A DNA stretch of 64,000 nt from Rhodococcus erythropolis NBRC 15567. GTDB taxonomy: Bacteria > Actinomycetota > Actinomycetes > Mycobacteriales > Mycobacteriaceae. The notes under the pieces were generated by a model, which was not told the origin of the DNA, did no database searches, and worked only from the letters and a program-made list of their open reading frames with translations. The position numbers and the translations under genes are program-made. Positions 19,381 to 30,761 of this stretch are shown in pieces. The stretch spans positions 1-64,000 of the forward strand of contig NZ_BCRM01000004.1 of assembly GCF_001552595.1 (NCBI RefSeq), in the 5' to 3' direction. Each line of letters starts with the position of its first letter. The first letter of the stretch is position 1.

Positions 19381-19680
19381 TCAGTACTTCAGCAGGTCTG
19401 CGTCGTCGACGGATACAGAACGCCGAGATCGGAAGATGATCATGATGATTGCCAGGCCGACGACTACTTCGGCCGCAGCGACCACCATCGTGAAGAAGGC
19501 GAAGATCTGGCCGTCCAGATTGCCGTGCATGCGCGCGAAGGTCACGAACGCCAAGTTGGCGGCGTTGAGCATCAATTCGATACACATGAACACCACGATG
19601 GCGTTGCGGCGCAGGAGGACTCCTGCAGCTCCGATCGTGAACAACAGGACGGACAGATACAGATAGTTCTCGGGATTCAT
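19381..19680 (-). CDS. nuoK: NADH-quinone oxidoreductase subunit K
   Basis: A 99-residue, three-helix membrane subunit. The two conserved membrane glutamates of the proton path are present ([18 protein letters not shown] and [15 protein letters not shown]). The length matches the family norm of about 100 residues. It overlaps nuoJ by ATGA at 19677-19680. Confidence 0.97.
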   Translation of the reverse strand: MNPENYLYLSVLLFTIGAAGVLLRRNAIVVFMCIELMLNAANLAFVTFARMHGNLDGQIFAFFTMVVAAAEVVVGLAIIMIIFRSRRSVSVDDADLLKY

Positions 19681-20474
19681 CGCTGAGTCTCCTCACCGGT
19701 GCTCGGATCCGGGGAACGTGGAGTGAGCGCGCTGCTGACCGAGAGCGTCGAGAACGTTCCGTCCGGCAACAAGGCCGGCATGTCCACTGCGTTGTGACGT
19801 GCGTACACGCCGGGACTGGGGAGTGGAGTGGCCGAGTCCTTTTCGGGATTGTCTTCATCGCTGCCCAGGTACGCGAATCGTTGCTTGGAGAGTTCGCGTT
19901 GGCTGAGTGTGGCTCCGATCTTCTCCCGGTGTGCGAGCATCATTGCGCCGAGTGTCGCCGTGATCAGCAGTGCGCCGGTCAGTTCGAAGGCCCAGACGTA
20001 GCGGATGAAGATGAGATCGGCGAGTGCGTCGATGTTGCCCTGGTCGAGTCCGGTGAATCCGGTGAAGCCCGAGATCGACGCATTTCCGAGGCCGCCGATA
20101 AGGAGTAGCCCGAATCCGACGCCGATCACGATCGCGCTGACTCGTTGTCCGCGTAGCGTTTCGACCAGGGAGTCCGAAGAATCCACGCCCACCAGCATCA
20201 GGACGAACAAGAACAACATCATCACCGCGCCGGTATAGACGACGATCTGGACGACACCCAGGAACAGTGCGCCCTGCACGATGTAGAACACGGCCAGGAT
20301 GATCATCGTCATCGCAAGGAAGAGTGCAGAGTAGACGGCCTTGGGAGCGGCGACGACACCCAAAGCGCTGATCACCGCAAGGGTTCCGAGGATCCAGAAC
20401 TGCACCGCCTCGCCGGTGGAGGTCGATGTCATCGTTCCCTCCGCCAGGATCGTGGTGGTGACCGCCGCGATCAT
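19677..20474 (-). CDS. nuoJ: NADH-quinone oxidoreductase subunit J
   Basis: A 265-residue membrane subunit with five helices, including the conserved [22 protein letters not shown] hydrophilic tail of about 75 residues follows the last helix ([32 protein letters not shown]), as in other actinobacterial NuoJ. The start at 20474 is in ATGA overlap with nuoI; longer frames would lie inside nuoI. Confidence 0.96.
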   Translation of the reverse strand: MIAAVTTTILAEGTMTSTSTGEAVQFWILGTLAVISALGVVAAPKAVYSALFLAMTMIILAVFYIVQGALFLGVVQIVVYTGAVMMLFLFVLMLVGVDSSDSLVETLRGQRVSAIVIGVGFGLLLIGGLGNASISGFTGFTGLDQGNIDALADLIFIRYVWAFELTGALLITATLGAMMLAHREKIGATLSQRELSKQRFAYLGSDEDNPEKDSATPLPSPGVYARHNAVDMPALLPDGTFSTLSVSSALTPRSPDPSTGEETQR

Positions 20475-21058
20475 TTCTCGGTCTCCGGGTTCGGCTCTCG
20501 CTCGGGTGCTGGCTGTTCGGGTGCTGCTTGTTCGGGTGCTGCTTGTTCGGGTACTGCTGTGATGTCGCCGCGGTAGTAGTCGTCCTGAGTTGTGCCGGGA
20601 CGCAGCGCGTGTGGTGGCGCTGTCATGTCGGTTTTCAGGGGCGCGAGCAGTCGGTCCTTCTCGTAGATCAATCCAGCTCGATTGTCGTCGACCATCTCGT
20701 ACTCGTTGGTCATCGTGAGGGCCCGAGTGGGGCAGGCCTCGACGCAGAGGCCGCAGCCGATGCACCGCAGGTAGTTGATCTGATACACCTGCCCGTAGCG
20801 CTCTCCGGGGGAGAACCGTTCTTCTTCGGTGTTGTCAGCACCCTCGACATAGATCGCGTCGGCGGGGCAGGCCCAGGCACACAGTTCGCAACCGATGCAC
20901 TTCTCGAGTCCGTCCGCATACCGGTTGAGTTGATGGCGACCGTGGTATCCGGGCGCGGTGGGGCGCTTCTCCTCCGGATAGAACTCGGTCTCGGGTTTCT
21001 TGAACATGGTCGAGAGCGTCACTCCGAAACCCGCGATAGGTCCGAGGAATTCAGGCAT
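20471..21058 (-). CDS. nuoI: NADH-quinone oxidoreductase subunit I
   Basis: A 195-residue ferredoxin-like subunit carrying clusters N6a and N6b. Two 4Fe-4S motifs are seen: [12 protein letters not shown] and [12 protein letters not shown]. It links the peripheral electron wire to N2 near the quinone site. The start at 21058 (MPEFLGP) has GGAGGA six bases upstream and overlaps nuoH by 8 bases. The C-terminus has an unusual repeat of the unit EQAAP made by 15-bp tandem repeats (20499-20558). Confidence 0.97.
   Translation of the reverse strand: MPEFLGPIAGFGVTLSTMFKKPETEFYPEEKRPTAPGYHGRHQLNRYADGLEKCIGCELCAWACPADAIYVEGADNTEEERFSPGERYGQVYQINYLRCIGCGLCVEACPTRALTMTNEYEMVDDNRAGLIYEKDRLLAPLKTDMTAPPHALRPGTTQDDYYRGDITAVPEQAAPEQAAPEQPAPEREPNPETEK
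20499..20558. repeat. 15-bp tandem repeat in the 3' end of nuoI
   Basis: Three 15-base units TGTTCGGGTGCTGCT (20514-20528, 20529-20543, and 20544-20558 with one change) follow a diverged partial unit at 20499-20513. It encodes the repeated tail motif EQAAP of NuoI in frame. Unit changes would alter only tail length. Confidence 0.9.
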
Positions 21059-22406
21059 GGGAGTCCTCCGATGTGTCGGAAACATCTGTGCGTCGCGGCG
21101 GTGGCACGTTCTGACCAGGCAGTGTTTGACCAGGCAGTTTTTGACCAGGCAGTTTTTGACCAGGCAGCGGTGGAACCGGGAAGCCGCCCGACATTGCATC
21201 GAAAGGCAAGGTCCCCGAAGCGGTGACCAACGCGGCAGTTCGGCGTCGGCCGCGGTAAGTCCCGGCCAACACGATCAGGAGCGCAGCTCCGAGAACCAGT
21301 GCGACGCAGAGAAGTACGACCCAGGTGTTGTAGCCCTCGTTGCGGAACGCACGAACGGTCGCGATCACCATCACCCATACCAAAGCTGCTGGGATCAAAA
21401 CCTTCCAGCCGAGATTCATGAACTGGTCGTAGCGCAATCGAGGAAGCGTGCTGCGCAACCAGATGAAGACGAAGAGGAAGCCCCACACTTTCGCGACAAA
21501 CCACAGCACCGGCCACCAACCGGAATTGGCGCCGTCCCAAAGATTGAACGGGAACGGTGCGTGCCACCCGCCCAGAAACAGCGTGGTGGCCAGAGCGGAC
21601 ACCGTCACCATGTTCACGTACTCGGCCAGCATGAACATCGCGAACTTGAGGGAGGAGTACTCGGTGTGGAACCCACCTACCAGCTCACCCTCGGCCTCGG
21701 GAAGGTCGAAGGGAGCCCTGTTGGTTTCGCCGACCATGGCTGTCACGTAGATCAGGAAGGACGGCAGGAGGAGAAAGACGTACCAGGCTCCCTGTTGGGC
21801 GTCGACGATGCCGGACGTGGACATCGTGCCGGCGTAGAGGAAAACGGCAGCGAAAGACAGGCCCATCGCTACCTCGTACGAGATGACCTGAGCGGTCGAT
21901 CGAAGTGCGCCCAGTAGGGGATACGTCGATCCCGAAGACCAGCCGGCAAGGACGATCCCGTACACACCGATAGAAGTGACGGCCAGGATGTACAGAACGC
22001 CGACCGGTAGATCGGTCAGTTGCAGGGGTGACCGGGTTCCGAAAATCGACACCTGTGGACCGAACGGGATGACAGCAAACGCCATGAAGGCGGGCACGAC
22101 CGCGATGACGGGCGCGAGGAGGTAAATCGGTTTGTCGGCGCCGGTCGGTGTGATGCCCTCCTTGAGGGCGAGCTTGATTCCGTCAGCGAGGCTCTGGAGC
22201 ATTCCACGGGGGCCGACGCGGTTCGGTCCGACACGCATCTGCATGCGTGCCATGACCTTTCGTTCCGCGTAGATCGCCACCAGCGGGGTGAGTACGAGGA
22301 ACACGAAGATTGCGAGAGCCTTGCCGATCACCAACCACCACGGGTCGTGCCCGAACGCCGACAGGTCGACCGGAGCTGCGACCGTCCCGTACTCGTGGGT
22401 GTTCAT
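21051..22406 (-). CDS. nuoH: NADH-quinone oxidoreductase subunit H
   Basis: A 451-residue membrane subunit forming part of the quinone chamber. Hallmarks are the amphipathic region [20 protein letters not shown] and the acidic loop [19 protein letters not shown]. Eight or more helices are seen. The tail after the last helix is Pro-rich with repeated LPGQ units and is not part of the conserved fold. It overlaps nuoG by ATGA at its start and nuoI by 8 bases at its end. Confidence 0.97.
   Translation of the reverse strand: MNTHEYGTVAAPVDLSAFGHDPWWLVIGKALAIFVFLVLTPLVAIYAERKVMARMQMRVGPNRVGPRGMLQSLADGIKLALKEGITPTGADKPIYLLAPVIAVVPAFMAFAVIPFGPQVSIFGTRSPLQLTDLPVGVLYILAVTSIGVYGIVLAGWSSGSTYPLLGALRSTAQVISYEVAMGLSFAAVFLYAGTMSTSGIVDAQQGAWYVFLLLPSFLIYVTAMVGETNRAPFDLPEAEGELVGGFHTEYSSLKFAMFMLAEYVNMVTVSALATTLFLGGWHAPFPFNLWDGANSGWWPVLWFVAKVWGFLFVFIWLRSTLPRLRYDQFMNLGWKVLIPAALVWVMVIATVRAFRNEGYNTWVVLLCVALVLGAALLIVLAGTYRGRRRTAALVTASGTLPFDAMSGGFPVPPLPGQKLPGQKLPGQTLPGQNVPPPRRTDVSDTSEDSHA
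21108..21167. repeat. 15-bp tandem repeat in the 3' end of nuoH
   Basis: Four 15-base units with consensus TTTTTGACCAGGCAG (21108-21122, 21123-21137, 21138-21152, 21153-21167). Units 3 and 4 are identical. In frame it encodes the tail repeat LPGQK/T of NuoH. It lies just upstream of the nuoI start. Confidence 0.92.
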
Positions 22407-24820
22407 TGCGCTCCCGCCTTCGCAATCTTCACCACGGACCCCGCGGTGACGCAGAGCGTTTCGTAGATCGTGCTACCCGGTGAATTGAGCGGGAGCCAGA
22501 CTGTTCGAGGCGGGAGGTCGGTGATCTCCAACGGTAATGTGATGGAACCGGATTCAGTCGACACCGCAACGTGATCGCCGTTGTCGGCGCCGATCTCGGC
22601 AGCGGTCTCGGCCGACAAACGCACGAGCGACGGCCGTGCCGTACCCGCCAGGTTGGGCTCGCCGTCTTGCAATCGGCCGTTGTCGAGCAACATTCGCCAA
22701 CTCGACAACACTGCCTCGCCCAGTGCCGGTGTGGGCATGGTGCCTGACGGGACCTGAGGCGAGGTGGGGCGCGATCCGGACCAAGCGCCGAGGCGGTGTA
22801 TCTCCGAGCGTGCGGAATCTGCGTCGGGTAGGCCCAGATCGATGCCCATCTCGGCTGCGATCGCGTGGAGAACGCGCTGATCCGGCATTACTCCTGTCGT
22901 TCTCAACGCGGTGTCGAACACGCGCTCGCGGCCTTCCCAGTCGAGGAAGGTTCCGGGCTTCTCGGCGACCGGTGCCACCGGGAAGACGACGTCGGCGAGT
23001 TCGGTGACTCCGCTGTGACGGATCTCCAAACTCACAACGAACCCTGCGGCTTCGATCGCGGCCCTTGCCCTCGCCGGGTTCGGGAGATCACTCAACTCGA
23101 CGCCGCCGACAAGAAGCGCAGCAGTCGTCTGCCCCGGATCCAGCAGACTCGCGGCGTCGCGACCGTCGGATGCCGGGATGGAGGCCCCCCACACTGATTC
23201 CACCTCCTGACGTGCTGCCGGGTCCGCAACGGGGCGTCCGCCGGGAAGCAATCCCGGTAGCGCGCCGGCCTCGACGGCGCCGCGATCACCAGCGCGGCGT
23301 GGTACCCAGGCCAAAGAAGCTCCCGTCGATTCGGCGAGTCGCAGCGCCGCGGCGAAGCCGCCTGCTACCGCACTCAGTCGCTCACCCAGCAGGATCACAG
23401 CACCGGGCTGCCGGAGGAGCTGACCCTCCTCACTGCCGGGGTGGGACAACGAATCCATCAGAGCTGCTTCACTTCCGGGAACGGTCCGAAGTAGACCACC
23501 GCCCATCTTCTGCAGGCCGCGCGTAGCGAATGGCGCGCTGGAGAGCACCGTCGTCTTTCCGAAACGTGCGGCCTTGCGCAGTCGCAGGAAGATGATCGGT
23601 GACTCCTCCTCGGGCTCGAGAGCTACCAGCAACGCGGTCGGGGCAGATTCGAGGTCCTGGTAAGTCACCGACCCTTCAAGTGTGCGGCCCGCGACGTGAG
23701 CTGAGAGGAAATCTTCCTCTTCGGCTGAGTGAGCGCGGATTCGGAAATCGATGTTGTTGGTAGCGAGAGCAACTCGCGCGAACTTACCGTAGGCGTAGGC
23801 GTCCTCCAAGGTAGAGCGTCCGCCGACGAGTACGGCTGCGTCACCGCGGGCGTGCGCGAAGGATCGCGCAACGAGGTCGAGTGCCATGGGCCACGACGCC
23901 GGAATCAATTCGCCGTCAGCGTTGCGGATCAGGGGAGTGGTGATCCGATCACCTTGGGTCGTGTACGTGAAAGCGAAGCGCCCCTTGTCGCAGTTCCATT
24001 CCTCGTTGACGTCGGGGTCGTCCCCGGCGAGACGACGGAGAACCTTTCCGCGACGGTGGTCGGTGCGCTGAGCACATCCGTCGGCGCAGTGTTCACACAC
24101 GCTGGGGCTGGACACCAGATCGAACGGTCGCGCCCGGAATCGGTATGCCGTACTGGTGAGCGCGCCGACCGGGCAAACCTGGATCGTGTTGCCCGAGAAG
24201 TAGGACTCGAAGGGCTCGTTGGCGTAGATCCCGACCTGTTGAAGCGCGCCGCGCTCGAGGAGATCGATGAACGGGTCGCCGGCGATCTGACTCGAGAATC
24301 GCGTGCACCTGGCGCAGAGGACACAACGCTCGCGGTCGAGGAGGATCTCGGACGAGAGGGGGATGGGCTTGGGGTAGGTCCTTTTCTCCTCACCGAACCG
24401 GGATTCGGTGCGACCGGTCGACATCGCCTGGTTCTGGAGCGGGCACTCGCCGCCCTTGTCGCACACGGGGCAGTCCAGAGGGTGGTTGATGAGCAGGAGT
24501 TCCATCACCCCGCGTTGCGCCTTCTCGGCCACAGGCGACGTGAGCTGTGTGGTGACGACCATTCCGTCCGCAACCGGTGTCGTGCAGGACGCCACCGGCT
24601 TGCGTTGACCTTCGACTTCCACGATGCACTGGCGGCAAGCACCGACCGGGTCCAGTAGAGGATGATCGCAGAACCGCGGAATCTGGGTGCCGATCATCTC
24701 CGCAGCGCGAATGATCAACGTGCCCTTGGGGACCTGGAGTTCCCGGCCGTCGATGGTGAGGGTGACGAGATCAATCGGCGGTGCCGCATCGGTTCCAGTG
24801 GTGGCGTCGGCTGCAGTCAT
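22403..24820 (-). CDS. nuoG: NADH-quinone oxidoreductase subunit G
   Basis: An 805-residue iron-sulfur subunit. The N-terminal ferredoxin domain has the 2Fe-2S ligands ([15 protein letters not shown]...C). Next come the His-Cys cluster N5 region ([17 protein letters not shown]) and the 4Fe-4S set CVLCARC. It is followed by CEHCADGC and a fourth Cys 27 residues on (NCDKGRF), which is the extra cluster N7 seen only in some bacteria. A molybdopterin-oxidoreductase-like domain makes the rest. The start at 24820 (MTAADATT) overlaps nuoF by ATGA. Confidence 0.97.
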   Translation of the reverse strand: MTAADATTGTDAAPPIDLVTLTIDGRELQVPKGTLIIRAAEMIGTQIPRFCDHPLLDPVGACRQCIVEVEGQRKPVASCTTPVADGMVVTTQLTSPVAEKAQRGVMELLLINHPLDCPVCDKGGECPLQNQAMSTGRTESRFGEEKRTYPKPIPLSSEILLDRERCVLCARCTRFSSQIAGDPFIDLLERGALQQVGIYANEPFESYFSGNTIQVCPVGALTSTAYRFRARPFDLVSSPSVCEHCADGCAQRTDHRRGKVLRRLAGDDPDVNEEWNCDKGRFAFTYTTQGDRITTPLIRNADGELIPASWPMALDLVARSFAHARGDAAVLVGGRSTLEDAYAYGKFARVALATNNIDFRIRAHSAEEEDFLSAHVAGRTLEGSVTYQDLESAPTALLVALEPEEESPIIFLRLRKAARFGKTTVLSSAPFATRGLQKMGGGLLRTVPGSEAALMDSLSHPGSEEGQLLRQPGAVILLGERLSAVAGGFAAALRLAESTGASLAWVPRRAGDRGAVEAGALPGLLPGGRPVADPAARQEVESVWGASIPASDGRDAASLLDPGQTTAALLVGGVELSDLPNPARARAAIEAAGFVVSLEIRHSGVTELADVVFPVAPVAEKPGTFLDWEGRERVFDTALRTTGVMPDQRVLHAIAAEMGIDLGLPDADSARSEIHRLGAWSGSRPTSPQVPSGTMPTPALGEAVLSSWRMLLDNGRLQDGEPNLAGTARPSLVRLSAETAAEIGADNGDHVAVSTESGSITLPLEITDLPPRTVWLPLNSPGSTIYETLCVTAGSVVKIAKAGAQ

Positions 24821-26136
24821 GAGACGAACGCTCCTGTCGCGAGAACGGACCGGTGAGGATCGAACGGGCATCCGTTCCCGTCGAAATGCGCTACGTATTC
24901 CTCGCGGAAGTACTTCAAGGAAGACATGATCGGGCTGGTCGCTCCATCACCCAACGCGCAGAAGGACTTTCCGAGGATCGTGTCCGAGATATCGAGAAGT
25001 TTGGTGAGATCGGCCTCGGTTCCTGTTCCCCCTTCGAGCCGACGCAGGATCTGCACCAGCCAGTACGTGCCCTCGCGGCACGGCGTGCATTTACCGCAGG
25101 ATTCGTGAGCGTAGAACTCGGTCCATCGCAACACCGCACGCACGATGCAGGTTGTCTCGTCGAATATCTGCAAGGCCTTGGTACCGAGCATGGATCCCGC
25201 GGCGCCGACGCCTTCGTAGTCGAGTGGGACATCGAGATGTTCGTCGGTGAAGATCGGTGTCGAGGATCCGCCGGGAGTCCAGAATTTGAGGGTGTGTCCA
25301 GCGCGGACCCCGCCTGCGTATTCGAGCAGCTCGCGCAAGGTGATCCCGAGTTCAGCCTCGTACTGGCCGGGGGTGGTGACATGACCCGAGAGCGAATACA
25401 GCGTGAATCCCGGTGACTTCTCACTTCCCATCGACCGGAACCACTCCGGGCCGCCCAGGACGATCGACGGAACACTCGCGATGGACTCGACGTTGTTGAC
25501 GACGGTCGGGCAGGCATAGAGACCGGCGACAGCGGGGAACGGCGGCCGCAGTCGAGGCTGACCGCGTCGTCCCTCCAACGAATCGAGGAGGGCCGTCTCT
25601 TCCCCACAGATATAGGCGCCGGCTCCGGCATGGACGACGAGATCCAGATCGAAACCCGAACCGAGGACGTTGCGGCCCAGATATCCGGCCGCGTAAGCCT
25701 CGGCGACAGCGGTCTGCAGGCGTCGCAGAACCGGGACAACCTCACCTCTGACGTAGATGAACGCCTTCGCTGCTCGAATTGCGTACGCCGCGATGATCAC
25801 TCCCTCCACCAACGTGTGTGGGGTCGCCATCATCAACGGCATGTCCTTGCATGTGCCCGGTTCGGACTCGTCGGCATTGACGACGAGGTAGTGAGGCTTG
25901 CCGTCTCCTGGCTTGTCTTCGGAGACCTGGGGGATGAAGCTCCACTTGAGGCCTGTCGGGAAGCCCGCGCCGCCACGTCCGCGCAGGCCCGCGTCCTTGA
26001 CGGTTTCGATCACGGCGTCGGGGGGCGTGGCCAGCGCTTTGCGCAGCGCCTGGTAGCCGTCGCGGCGAAGGTAGCTGTCGAGGGTCCATGAATTCGGTTG
26101 ATCCCAGTATCGACTCAGGACGGGGGCGAGTGTCAT
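24817..26136 (-). CDS. nuoF: NADH-quinone oxidoreductase subunit F
   Basis: A 439-residue subunit that oxidises NADH with FMN and holds cluster N3. The NADH/FMN site is [15 protein letters not shown] and [12 protein letters not shown]. The 4Fe-4S ligands are [11 protein letters not shown] plus a later Cys ([10 protein letters not shown]). The start at 26136 (MTLAPVLSR) lies one base after the nuoE stop. The length is normal. Confidence 0.97.
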   Translation of the reverse strand: MTLAPVLSRYWDQPNSWTLDSYLRRDGYQALRKALATPPDAVIETVKDAGLRGRGGAGFPTGLKWSFIPQVSEDKPGDGKPHYLVVNADESEPGTCKDMPLMMATPHTLVEGVIIAAYAIRAAKAFIYVRGEVVPVLRRLQTAVAEAYAAGYLGRNVLGSGFDLDLVVHAGAGAYICGEETALLDSLEGRRGQPRLRPPFPAVAGLYACPTVVNNVESIASVPSIVLGGPEWFRSMGSEKSPGFTLYSLSGHVTTPGQYEAELGITLRELLEYAGGVRAGHTLKFWTPGGSSTPIFTDEHLDVPLDYEGVGAAGSMLGTKALQIFDETTCIVRAVLRWTEFYAHESCGKCTPCREGTYWLVQILRRLEGGTGTEADLTKLLDISDTILGKSFCALGDGATSPIMSSLKYFREEYVAHFDGNGCPFDPHRSVLATGAFVS

Positions 26137-26137
26137 G

Positions 26138-26962
26138 TCACTTCCCTTCGCCGGGAGCGTCGGCCGCGGAAGCCGAGCCGGGTGGATTGTCGTCGAGAGA
26201 TCGGCTGATACGTAGTCCGGCAAGAGTTGCATCGCCGACGGTCTGCGCTTCGGCTGCCTCGATTCGCGTATCCGGAAAACCAGCCAGAGTGCGCGCAGTC
26301 TGCCGGAACGAGCACAGCGTGGCACCGCGATCGGGTGTCACGCGCTCTCCGGCGCGGAGCGCATCGACGAGTGAGCGCGCCGATTCCGGGGTCTGATTGT
26401 CGAAGAACTCCCAGTTGATCATCATGACGGGGGCGTAGTCGCACGCCGCATTGCACTCGATGTGTTCGAGGGTGATCTTACCGTCGGACGTCGAGATGGA
26501 GTGTCCACCTTCATCTCTGGAGCCTGTCGAGCCCAGGTGCTCTTCGAGTGCCGCGAGGATGTCGTCGCCGCCCATGATCGCGCACAGCGTGTTGGTGCAG
26601 ACTCCGACCAGATACTCACCCGTCGGCCCCCGGCGATACATGGAGTAGAAGGTGGAAACTGCGGCGACCTCGGCGCCCGTCAAACCCAGCTTGGCACTGC
26701 AGAAATCGATCCCGGCCGGGGTGATGTACCCGTCCTCGGATTGCACGAGATGAAGGAGCGGCAAGAGGGCGGATCGACTGGTGGTCGCGGCGGCGTCAGG
26801 CTCACGGTAGCGAGCGATGACGGTTTCGGCGTCGGCGTCGAGTCGGGCGAGTACGTCGGGTGGATAGCTCGATCGTGCGCCGGGGCGTACCAATTGCGTG
26901 GGCTCCTCCGGGCGCGGCCCGAGTTCGATGAACACGCGTGACGAGCTGTTCGGGCCGGTCAT
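26138..26962 (-). CDS. nuoE: NADH-quinone oxidoreductase subunit E
   Basis: A 274-residue subunit with a thioredoxin-like 2Fe-2S domain (cluster N1a): ligands in CTNTLC and, about 36 residues later, CNAAC. The N-terminal helical part contains the [14 protein letters not shown] segment common to the family. It is longer than the 166-residue E. coli protein. The extra sequence is a hydrophilic C-terminal tail, as in mycobacteria. It overlaps nuoD by ATGA. Confidence 0.96.
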   Translation of the reverse strand: MTGPNSSSRVFIELGPRPEEPTQLVRPGARSSYPPDVLARLDADAETVIARYREPDAAATTSRSALLPLLHLVQSEDGYITPAGIDFCSAKLGLTGAEVAAVSTFYSMYRRGPTGEYLVGVCTNTLCAIMGGDDILAALEEHLGSTGSRDEGGHSISTSDGKITLEHIECNAACDYAPVMMINWEFFDNQTPESARSLVDALRAGERVTPDRGATLCSFRQTARTLAGFPDTRIEAAEAQTVGDATLAGLRISRSLDDNPPGSASAADAPGEGK

Positions 26963-28290
26963 CGGTCCACTCCGCCCATGACGGGATCGATACTGGCAAC
27001 CGAAGCGATCACGTCGGACACCATGCCTCCCTCACACATCGCGGCTACTGCCTGAAGGTTGGTGAACGACGGGTCCCGGAAATGGACGCGGTACGGCCGG
27101 GTTCCCCCGTCGCTGACCATGTGCACCCCCAGTTCGCCACGCGGAGACTCGACGGCGACGTACACCTGACCTGGCGGCACGCGGATACCCTCGGTGACCA
27201 GTTTGAAATGGTGAATCAGACCTTCCATGGAGGACTCCATGATCTTGGCGATGTGCTTCTGCGAGTTGCCGAGGCCATCCGGTCCCACAGCGAGATCGGC
27301 AGGCCAGGCGATCTTCTTGTCGTCCACCATGACCGGGCCCGGTTGTAGCTTGTCGAGGCACTGCTCCACGATCTTGAGGGACTCCTTCATCTCCTCGACG
27401 CGGATGACGTACCTTCCGTAGCAATCGGATCCGTCGTGTGTCACTACGTCGAACTCGTAGTTCTCGTAGCCGCAGTACGGCTGCGCTCGACGCTGATCGT
27501 GGGGGAGACCTGTGGCGCGAAGGACCGGCCCCGTCACCCCGAGCGCCATACAGCCGGTGAGATCGAGATATCCGATTCCCTGGGTACGTGCTTTCCAGAT
27601 GGAGTTGTCGCTGAGCATCAGTTCGACGTCACGTAACCGTTTCGGTAGGACCTTCAGCAATTCCCGAACCTTCGCGACCGACCCGTCGGGTAGATCCTGA
27701 GCGAGACCACCAGGCCTGATGTAGGCGTGATTCATCCGCAGTCCGGTGATCGTCTCGAACACGTCCAGAATCAATTCGCGTTCGCGGAATCCGAACAGCA
27801 TCGCCGTCACGGCGCCCAGTTCCATTCCGCCGGTCGCCAGGGCCACGAGATGTGAGGAGATCCGATTAAGTTCCATCATCATCACGCGAATGACGGTGGC
27901 TCGCTCGGGAATGTCGTCGGTGATGTCGAGAAGTTTCTCGACTCCGAGGCAGTACGCGGTTTCGTTGAAGAACGGTGACAGGTAGTCCATTCGAGTAACG
28001 AAAGTGACACCCTGCGTCCAGTTCCGGAATTCGAGATTCTTCTCGATTCCGGTGTGCAGGTAGCCGATTCCACATCGAGCTTCCACGACCGTCTCACCCT
28101 CGATCTCGAGAATGAGGCGCAAGACCCCGTGAGTGGACGGATGCTGTGGGCCCATGTTGACCACGATCCGTTCCGCCTCGCCGGTTCGCTGGCGGGCGGC
28201 CGCGGTGACGATGTCGTCCCAGTCCTGACCCGATGCCGTGACGACGGTTTCCGTCGTGGCACCGGAGTTGCTTCCTGTCGTCTCGTTCAT
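26959..28290 (-). CDS. nuoD: NADH-quinone oxidoreductase subunit D
   Basis: A 443-residue subunit forming the quinone-reduction site with NuoB. The family segments [35 protein letters not shown] and [12 protein letters not shown] are intact, including the His of HPSTHG and the conserved Tyr/Asp positions. It starts one base inside the nuoC stop (TGATG). Confidence 0.97.
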   Translation of the reverse strand: MNETTGSNSGATTETVVTASGQDWDDIVTAAARQRTGEAERIVVNMGPQHPSTHGVLRLILEIEGETVVEARCGIGYLHTGIEKNLEFRNWTQGVTFVTRMDYLSPFFNETAYCLGVEKLLDITDDIPERATVIRVMMMELNRISSHLVALATGGMELGAVTAMLFGFRERELILDVFETITGLRMNHAYIRPGGLAQDLPDGSVAKVRELLKVLPKRLRDVELMLSDNSIWKARTQGIGYLDLTGCMALGVTGPVLRATGLPHDQRRAQPYCGYENYEFDVVTHDGSDCYGRYVIRVEEMKESLKIVEQCLDKLQPGPVMVDDKKIAWPADLAVGPDGLGNSQKHIAKIMESSMEGLIHHFKLVTEGIRVPPGQVYVAVESPRGELGVHMVSDGGTRPYRVHFRDPSFTNLQAVAAMCEGGMVSDVIASVASIDPVMGGVDR

Positions 28291-28952
28291 CAGTTGTACG
28301 ACCTACGCTCGTCGGGAGGCGGAGTCTGGGCGCCCTTGTACTCGACCGGGATACCGCCGAGCGGATAGTCCTTCCGCTGGGGGTGGCCTTTCCAGTCGTC
28401 GGGCATCTCGATGCGGGTCAGGGCCGGATGACCGTCGAAGACGATCCCGAAGAAGTCGTACGTCTCGCGTTCATGCCAGTCATTGGTCGGGTAGATCCCG
28501 ACGATCGACGGAATATGCGGATCGGAATCCGGCACAGATACTTCCAGCCTGATTCGGCGGTTGTGCGTAATCGAGGCAAGTGGATACACGGCGTGCAGTT
28601 CACGACCGGTGTCCTGCGGGTAGTGCACTCCGTCGACACCCAGGCAGAGCTCGAAGCGAAGGTCCGGTTCGTCGCGCAGTCTTCGCGCAACCTGCGGCAA
28701 GTGGGAGCGTTCGACGTGCAGCGTCATCTCGTCTCGAAAGATCACCACACGCTCGACTGCAGCGGTGAAAGTGCCACCCGCGCTGCTCAATGCCGCGTCC
28801 AACGAATCCGCGACTGCATCGAAATAACCGCCGAAGGGTCGAGAAGCCTTGTCCTCTAGAGAGATCGGAGGGGCAAGCCTGCTGTAGCCCGAGGTGTCGC
28901 CAGTGCCGCGGACCCCGAACATCCCTCTCGCGCCGGTGTTACCCGAGGTCAT
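28290..28952 (-). CDS. nuoC: NADH-quinone oxidoreductase subunit C
   Basis: A 220-residue peripheral-arm subunit. The 30-kDa subunit signature is present as [40 protein letters not shown]. The start at 28952 ([10 protein letters not shown]) overlaps nuoB by ATGA. The first 50 residues are a low-conservation extension, as in other actinobacteria. Confidence 0.96.
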   Translation of the reverse strand: MTSGNTGARGMFGVRGTGDTSGYSRLAPPISLEDKASRPFGGYFDAVADSLDAALSSAGGTFTAAVERVVIFRDEMTLHVERSHLPQVARRLRDEPDLRFELCLGVDGVHYPQDTGRELHAVYPLASITHNRRIRLEVSVPDSDPHIPSIVGIYPTNDWHERETYDFFGIVFDGHPALTRIEMPDDWKGHPQRKDYPLGGIPVEYKGAQTPPPDERRSYN

Positions 28953-29503
28953 CGCAGCAGCCCCTTCATGTCGATGGTGGGGGTGGATGCCAGTGCGGCG
29001 CGCTCGGCTGCCGCGCGTGCCTCTTCGCGGTTCACGCCGAGGGGCATTTCCTGGATCTTTCGGTGCAGTTCGATGATCGCGTTCAGGAGCATCTCCGGCC
29101 GCGGCGGACAGCCGGGCAAGTAGATGTCGACCGGCACGATGTGGTCGACGCCCTGAACCACTGCGTAGTTGTTGAACATTCCGCCGGACGACGCGCATAC
29201 ACCCATGGCCAGAACCCATTTCGGCTCGGCCATCTGGTCGTAGACCTGACGAAGTACCGGGCCCATCTTTTGACTGACCCGCCCGGCCACGATCAGAAGG
29301 TCTGCCTGTCGCGGCGACGCGCGGAATGCCTCCATACCGAACCGCGCCAGGTCGAAGCGACCCGACGTGGTTGCCATCATCTCGATGGCGCAACACGCGA
29401 GCCCGAAGGTGGCAGGCCACAGTGATCCTTTGCGGGCATAACCTGCCAGGCCCTCGACCGTGGTCAGTAGAAATCCGCTGGGGAGCTTTTCTTCGAGACC
29501 CAT
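28949..29503 (-). CDS. nuoB: NADH-quinone oxidoreductase subunit B
   Basis: A 184-residue subunit holding the terminal cluster N2. The ligands are the tandem cysteines in GLACCAIEM, the Cys in MGVCASSGG and the Cys in LPGCPPRPE. It has a normal family length. It is 80 bases downstream of nuoA, the widest gap within the operon. Confidence 0.98.
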   Translation of the reverse strand: MGLEEKLPSGFLLTTVEGLAGYARKGSLWPATFGLACCAIEMMATTSGRFDLARFGMEAFRASPRQADLLIVAGRVSQKMGPVLRQVYDQMAEPKWVLAMGVCASSGGMFNNYAVVQGVDHIVPVDIYLPGCPPRPEMLLNAIIELHRKIQEMPLGVNREEARAAAERAALASTPTIDMKGLLR

Positions 29504-29583
29504 ATCCGACTCTTTTCAGTCGTAACAGCTGCGGTGTGACCGGTTTTGTCTGACTCGTGTGTGCTGTTCCTGTGTTCGCTGAG

Positions 29584-29943
29584 CTAGTCCCAACCGAGAC
29601 CGCCTCGTCGCCATTCGTATGCGTATGCCACCGAGACGTTGACTATGAAAAGGCCCATCGCCGCGAGGCCGAACAAACCGAGCGAATCGAAATGCACCGC
29701 CCACGGATAGAGGAAAACGATCTCGATGTCGAAGATGATGAACAGCATTGCCGTCAGATAGAACTTGACGGGAAACCGTCCGCCACCAGCGGTACGGGGT
29801 GCCGGTTCGATTCCGCATTCGTAGGCTTCGAGTTTCGCCCTGTTGTACCGCTTCGGGCCGACCACGGACGCGAGAACAACCGACACCACAGCGAAGGCCA
29901 TCGCGATGACCCCGAGAACGAGAATGGGGATGTAAGCGTTCAT
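29584..29943 (-). CDS. nuoA: NADH-quinone oxidoreductase subunit A
   Basis: A 119-residue membrane subunit with three helices. The conserved loop [11 protein letters not shown] and the helix [23 protein letters not shown] are intact. It is the first gene of the operon. A strong ribosome site (GAGGAG, nine bases before the ATG on the minus strand) precedes it. Transcription should start within the region to 30188, which holds a 17-bp triple repeat. Confidence 0.97.
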   Translation of the reverse strand: MNAYIPILVLGVIAMAFAVVSVVLASVVGPKRYNRAKLEAYECGIEPAPRTAGGGRFPVKFYLTAMLFIIFDIEIVFLYPWAVHFDSLGLFGLAAMGLFIVNVSVAYAYEWRRGGLGWD

Positions 29944-29983
29944 CTCACCCGAACTCCTCTCCGCTGTGCGGATGTCCGCCTAG

Positions 29984-30034
29984 CCCGAAGGTGCCGTTAA
30001 CCCGAAGGTGCCGTTAACCCGAAGGTGCCGTTCA
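29984..30034. repeat. 17-bp tandem repeat in the nuoA leader/promoter region
   Basis: CCCGAAGGTGCCGTTAA occurs exactly at 29984-30000 and 30001-30017, and with one inserted base at 30018-30034. It lies about 40-90 bases upstream of nuoA. Each unit contains GTTAA(C), so the array makes GTTAAC sites at the junctions. It could be leader RNA or protein-binding DNA. Confidence 0.92.
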
Positions 30035-30188
30035 ATTTCGATACTGCCAGCAATTCGACACTTATGTGACCTGCGACACCCACACTAGGGGAGGCCTCCG
30101 ACATTGGGTTGATTTTCGAGGTGCCGAGTTTCGCTCTCGAAAGTCCGAAGTAGTCGGCGCCGCAACGAATCACCGCTGCAACGGGTGC

Positions 30189-30611
30189 TCACCGGCTCAG
30201 TTGCCGACGCAGAAGCGCGATGACGGTGGAAGAGAGTTCCATCGGATCTATCGGCTGCGGCACTGAGGCTTCCGCTCGCGACCACGACGCCAGCCACGCA
30301 TCGTCGGGTCGACCGGTCAGTACGAGGATCGGTGGACAGTCGACGATCTCGTCCTTGAGTTGTTTCGCGACGCCCATGCCGCCCGCCGGACTCGCCTCGC
30401 CGTCGAGGATGGCGAGATCGATTCCGCCGGCATCGAGCTTGTCGACGACGATCGGCGCGGTCGCGACCTCGACGTAGTCGATGGTGGGCATCGAAGGATG
30501 TGGGCGCTCTCCGAGAGCGAGCCGAACTTGCTCGCGGGTGTGTGCGTCGTCGCTGTAGACGAGGATGCGCACGGGTGCCATGGAGTTGGGCTCTGCGGTC
30601 TCGGCGGACAC
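30189..30611 (-). CDS. Atypical single-domain response regulator (Rv3143-like)
   Basis: A 140-residue receiver domain without an output domain. The acidic pair is YSDD, the phosphoacceptor Asp is in LAILDGEA and the Thr is in ILVLTGRPDD. The usual Lys before the last Pro is missing (VPQPID). It resembles M. tuberculosis Rv3143, which sits upstream of nuoA in that species. A role in respiratory control is therefore plausible. The GTG start at 30611 is supported by TAACGT seven bases upstream (30619-30624), a leaderless pattern. An ATG at 30581 is the alternative. Confidence 0.85.
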   Translation of the reverse strand: MSAETAEPNSMAPVRILVYSDDAHTREQVRLALGERPHPSMPTIDYVEVATAPIVVDKLDAGGIDLAILDGEASPAGGMGVAKQLKDEIVDCPPILVLTGRPDDAWLASWSRAEASVPQPIDPMELSSTVIALLRRQLSR

Positions 30612-30618
30612 GCGGCCG

Positions 30619-30624
30619 ACGTTA
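30619..30624 (-). promoter_or_regulatory. -10 element of the response regulator gene (leaderless)
   Basis: TAACGT on the minus strand ends seven bases before the GTG at 30611. No clear -35 was identified. Confidence 0.55.
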
Positions 30625-30761
30625 CTCCGGGCGGTCCACGGCTACCGGCGAATGTTCAACATCGGCAAGAACTTCCGAGAAATCGCAGCTGGGCTTCACG
30701 GCAAACGGTCCCTACCCGGCGATGAACGCCGAAGTAAGGGCCGCCTGAATTGCGTGTGCGC

